This document shows positions 12,290-14,067 of a stretch of 14,067 nt of DNA, in pieces. Positions within the stretch are counted from its first letter, which is position 1. Every line of letters starts with the position of its first letter. The DNA is from Candidatus Bathyarchaeota archaeon. GTDB taxonomy: Archaea > Thermoproteota > Bathyarchaeia > TCS64. Under the pieces are notes generated by a model. It was given only the letters and a program-made list of their open reading frames with translations. It was not told where the DNA came from and did not search any database. The stretch spans positions 1-14,067 of the forward strand of contig JAEHCT010000013.1 of assembly GCA_020697635.1 (NCBI GenBank). The letters run 5' to 3'. The position numbers were made by a program, and so were the translations under genes.

Positions 12290-13747
12290 TTAATCGCCGT
12301 TCCAGGGTTTGAAGCTCTGGGGGCTCACCTCGTCGCTAGTCTGCCTCAGGTAATGGTTCTCGGGTATCCTGTCCCAGATGGCCTCCGTCGTTTTCTGCAC
12401 CTGCCTTACGAGCTTCTCCTCGTCTATTGTGAGGAGCACTCCTTCCTCGACCACCAGTTCGCCGTTCACTATGACTAACTCCACGTCTTGCCGTGTGGCC
12501 GAGTTCACCAGATTCTTCACGGGGTCCCTGCAAGGCACATTGTTCATAGTCTCCATGTCGACCACGGCTATGTCCGCGAGGGCACCGGGGGCGATCCTGC
12601 CCAAATCCTCCCTGCCTATCCCCCTCGCACCGCCCAGTGTGGCGCTGGTGAACACCTCGCGTGCGCTGCCGCTGAAGCAGCTCCAGTCCGCCACCTTGCT
12701 CATGTAGCTGGCCAACCGCATCTCGTTGAGCATGTCCTGGGGGCTGGTGTCGCAGCCTATGCTGACGTTCACCCCCGCCGCAAGGTAGGCGCTGTGGCTG
12801 TGCATCTTGTTCCCCCTCTTGGTGAAGACTAGGGGGTCATGGCTCACCGTGGCGCCGTTCTTCGCCAGCAGACCCAGGTCGCCTCCGCCAACAGCCGGGT
12901 ACGCGAGGAGGGGGTGCCCCGCCACGGCCCAACCGTGACCGATGACGAGGTCGGGGCCGAGGAGCCCGGTGTCGCCGAGGTACTCGATGGGCGTCCTCCT
13001 GTACATCCTGAGCATGTTCTGGAACTCGACTACCCACTGGGCGGCGTGGATGGAGACGGGGCACTTGAGCTCGTCCGCCTTCTCCCTGACGGCTTTCTGG
13101 AGGGGGCCGCTCACCTTGTCCACCGTGCTGGGGTAGAGGGCGGCGATGAGCCGTCCCTCGAGGGCGCCGTCGTATTTCTTCACGAAGCGCTCGGCCTCGT
13201 CGAGGAGCCTCATGCCGTGCTCCAAGCCGAGCCACTCGGTCTCCAGGTTGGCGCCCTGGCTGCGCGCCCAGCGCCCGTCCTCGATGTTGCGGCCCTCGAC
13301 GGCGCGTATCCCCAGCTCGCCTATGTGCTCGACTGCTGCCTCGGCTCCTAGAGTGCTCACCATGCCTATCTCCAGCATGGTTGTGCAGCCGCTCCTGAGG
13401 AGCTCGGCCACGCTGTACCTGGCGAAGACGTGGTAGTCATCGGGGCGTATGCTCCTGCCCAGGGCCGTGAGGTTCTCTCCGAGACTGCTCATGTAGAAGT
13501 GACGGGCGCCGGTGTCGTCGATGAAGCTCTTGTCCTTGGGGGCGGTGCTAGCGAGTGTGTGGGTGCAGATCATGCCGGGGATTACGACGTGGTGGGAGGC
13601 GTCTATCCATCTGTCCACGTCGCCCCGGTAGCTTCTGCCCACGTGCTTGATCCTGTTGCCCTCGGTCACCACGACGCCGTCCCTGAGGAGCCTGTGCTCG
13701 GCGCCGTCGTAGGCGATGACCCACTTCCCCCTGATTCCGATCGACAT
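12290..13747 (-). CDS. Amidohydrolase family protein (ATZ/TRZ-like deaminase/hydrolase), altered metal motif
   Basis: A 485-residue amidohydrolase-superfamily protein. It has the N-terminal beta-sandwich (IRGKWVIAYDG, VVTEGNRIKHVG), VVIPGMICTHT at the barrel entry (53-64), SIHAAQ (H234), IGHGW (H271), VSHDPL (H303), GCDTSP (D333) and the closing sandwich GRIAPGALADIAVVDM. Close relatives deaminate or dechlorinate N-heterocycles or purines with one metal. The first motif normally reads H-x-H; here it is H63-T-L65, so the second histidine is leucine. The codon is CTC where CAC would encode His. The usual Glu of the HAAE-type motif is Gln237. Either metal binding is altered, the protein has another role, or there is a sequence error. 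The ATG at 13747 has a TATA-like CTTTTAC about 27 bases upstream. The long C-terminal tail beyond the sandwich ends QSFKPWNGD. Confidence 0.85.
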   Translation of the reverse strand: MSIGIRGKWVIAYDGAEHRLLRDGVVVTEGNRIKHVGRSYRGDVDRWIDASHHVVIPGMICTHTLASTAPKDKSFIDDTGARHFYMSSLGENLTALGRSIRPDDYHVFARYSVAELLRSGCTTMLEIGMVSTLGAEAAVEHIGELGIRAVEGRNIEDGRWARSQGANLETEWLGLEHGMRLLDEAERFVKKYDGALEGRLIAALYPSTVDKVSGPLQKAVREKADELKCPVSIHAAQWVVEFQNMLRMYRRTPIEYLGDTGLLGPDLVIGHGWAVAGHPLLAYPAVGGGDLGLLAKNGATVSHDPLVFTKRGNKMHSHSAYLAAGVNVSIGCDTSPQDMLNEMRLASYMSKVADWSCFSGSAREVFTSATLGGARGIGREDLGRIAPGALADIAVVDMETMNNVPCRDPVKNLVNSATRQDVELVIVNGELVVEEGVLLTIDEEKLVRQVQKTTEAIWDRIPENHYLRQTSDEVSPQSFKPWNGD

Positions 13748-13833
13748 GTAATAGACTGGGCGTTATGCGTGTAAAAGCGTGAGCATGGGCGGTGAGCGCA
13801 GCCGTTATCCGGCGCCAAGGCGTTTATGGTGGT
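13748..13833. promoter_or_regulatory. Divergent region between the amidohydrolase and trmO
   Basis: On the minus strand CTTTTAC (13771-13777) is at leaderless spacing from the amidohydrolase ATG. On the plus strand no convincing TATA box precedes trmO. GGTGGT just before its ATG at 13834 is only a weak, close ribosome-binding site. Confidence 0.35.
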
Positions 13834-14067
13834 ATGGAGATACTTCTCGAGACCATAGGACGCGTGGAGTCGCCCGTCAAGGAGGCCGTCGACGAGGAAT
13901 GGGGGCGGGTAGAGTCAGAGATAATCATAGAGGAACGGTACGCAGCCGGCCTCACAGGGCTTGACGTATTCAGCCACGCCCTCGTAGTATTCTACATGCA
14001 TAGGGCGACGTTCAACCCAGAGACGCACCTAGTCCGCAGGCCGCAGGAACGAGAAGACATGCCTCTG
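13834..14067 (+). CDS. trmO: tRNA (N6-threonylcarbamoyladenosine-37)-methyltransferase TrmO/TsaA family, N-terminal part (cut by window edge)
   Basis: ATG at 13834 opens a frame of 78 codons that runs off the right edge with no stop. It begins MEILLETIGRVESPVKEAV, which fits the P-x-x-IG-V-x-SP-x-K/Y-E start of the TrmO/UPF0066 (YaeB, VirR-like) family. GLTGLDVFSHALVVFYMH and REDMPL are the next conserved blocks (G-L-x-G-x-x-x-FSH-x-x-V-x-F-x-x-H, then D-MPL). In bacteria TrmO methylates t6A37 of threonine tRNA using SAM bound in a beta-barrel. The archaeal members probably act similarly, but this is less studied. The invariant RSPxRPNPIG motif would lie just past the edge. An ATG at 13826 is out of frame. 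Confidence 0.85.
   Translation, partial: MEILLETIGRVESPVKEAVDEEWGRVESEIIIEERYAAGLTGLDVFSHALVVFYMHRATFNPETHLVRRPQEREDMPL

Noticed and set aside
12285..12298. GGCG-CTTAAT-CGCC hairpin between the convergent propeller and amidohydrolase genes as a two-way terminator
   Set aside because: The stem is only four pairs with no T-run on either side, and it overlaps the amidohydrolase stop region. Too weak to call.
1..14067. CRISPR arrays, tRNA or rRNA genes
   Set aside because: I saw no regularly spaced repeats, cloverleaf signatures (such as GGTTCGAATCC-type arms) or rRNA-like conserved blocks in the intergenic stretches.

Overview
The window looks archaeal. At the left edge, on the minus strand, is the N-terminal part of an RpoK-type RNA polymerase subunit. 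Many starts have an A/T-rich TATA-like element about 25-35 bases upstream and no Shine-Dalgarno sequence, and GTG and TTG starts are common. The gene families (IorAB, DUF1805, DUF167, a 4Fe-4S aldo/keto reductase) are also common in archaea. Most of the sequence is GC-rich with many AGG arginine codons. A GC-rich anaerobic Thermoproteota/Bathyarchaeia-like genome is my best guess, but this is inference and not shown by any marker in the window.

Layout, left to right. (1) 1-1220: 3'-truncated rpoK and a fumarylacetoacetate hydrolase (FAH) family enzyme, both minus. (2) 1307-3406: a hotdog thioesterase, a BlaI-like winged-helix regulator, a DUF167 protein and a metallo-beta-lactamase-fold hydrolase on plus, the last meeting a minus-strand DUF1805 gene with stop codons overlapping in one CTAG. 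(3) About 3407-5300: an AT-rich, gene-poor island unlike its flanks. It holds inverted repeats, a 26-codon ORF, a bacterial-looking D-2-hydroxyacid dehydrogenase broken by a one-base frameshift (3807-4890), and a 37-codon minus-strand ORF with its own TATA-like element and Shine-Dalgarno site. (4) 5301-7657: an M20 metallopeptidase and a 4Fe-4S aldo/keto reductase, minus strand, probably co-transcribed. (5) 7753-10247: iorA and iorB, overlapping by 4 bases, divergent from the reductase. (6) 10297-12279: a membrane-anchored protein with a propeller-like region and a glycoside-hydrolase-like (clan GH-A) C-terminal part. (7) 12290-13747: an ATZ/TRZ-type amidohydrolase, minus strand, lacking one usual metal ligand. 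(8) 13834 to the right edge: the N-terminal part of a TrmO/TsaA-type tRNA methyltransferase.

How the genes may work together (inference). IorAB oxidises aryl-pyruvates made from aromatic amino acids to aryl-acetyl-CoA and reduces ferredoxin. The adjacent divergent iron-sulfur reductase and M20 peptidase fit peptide or amino-acid fermentation. The PaaI-like thioesterase and the FAH enzyme could handle acyl-CoA or keto-acid products. I found no CRISPR array, tRNA, rRNA, transposase or integrase. No complete new system is evident. The best leads are the AT-rich island with its broken foreign-looking gene and microgene, the propeller/GH-A fusion, and the amidohydrolase with an altered metal site.
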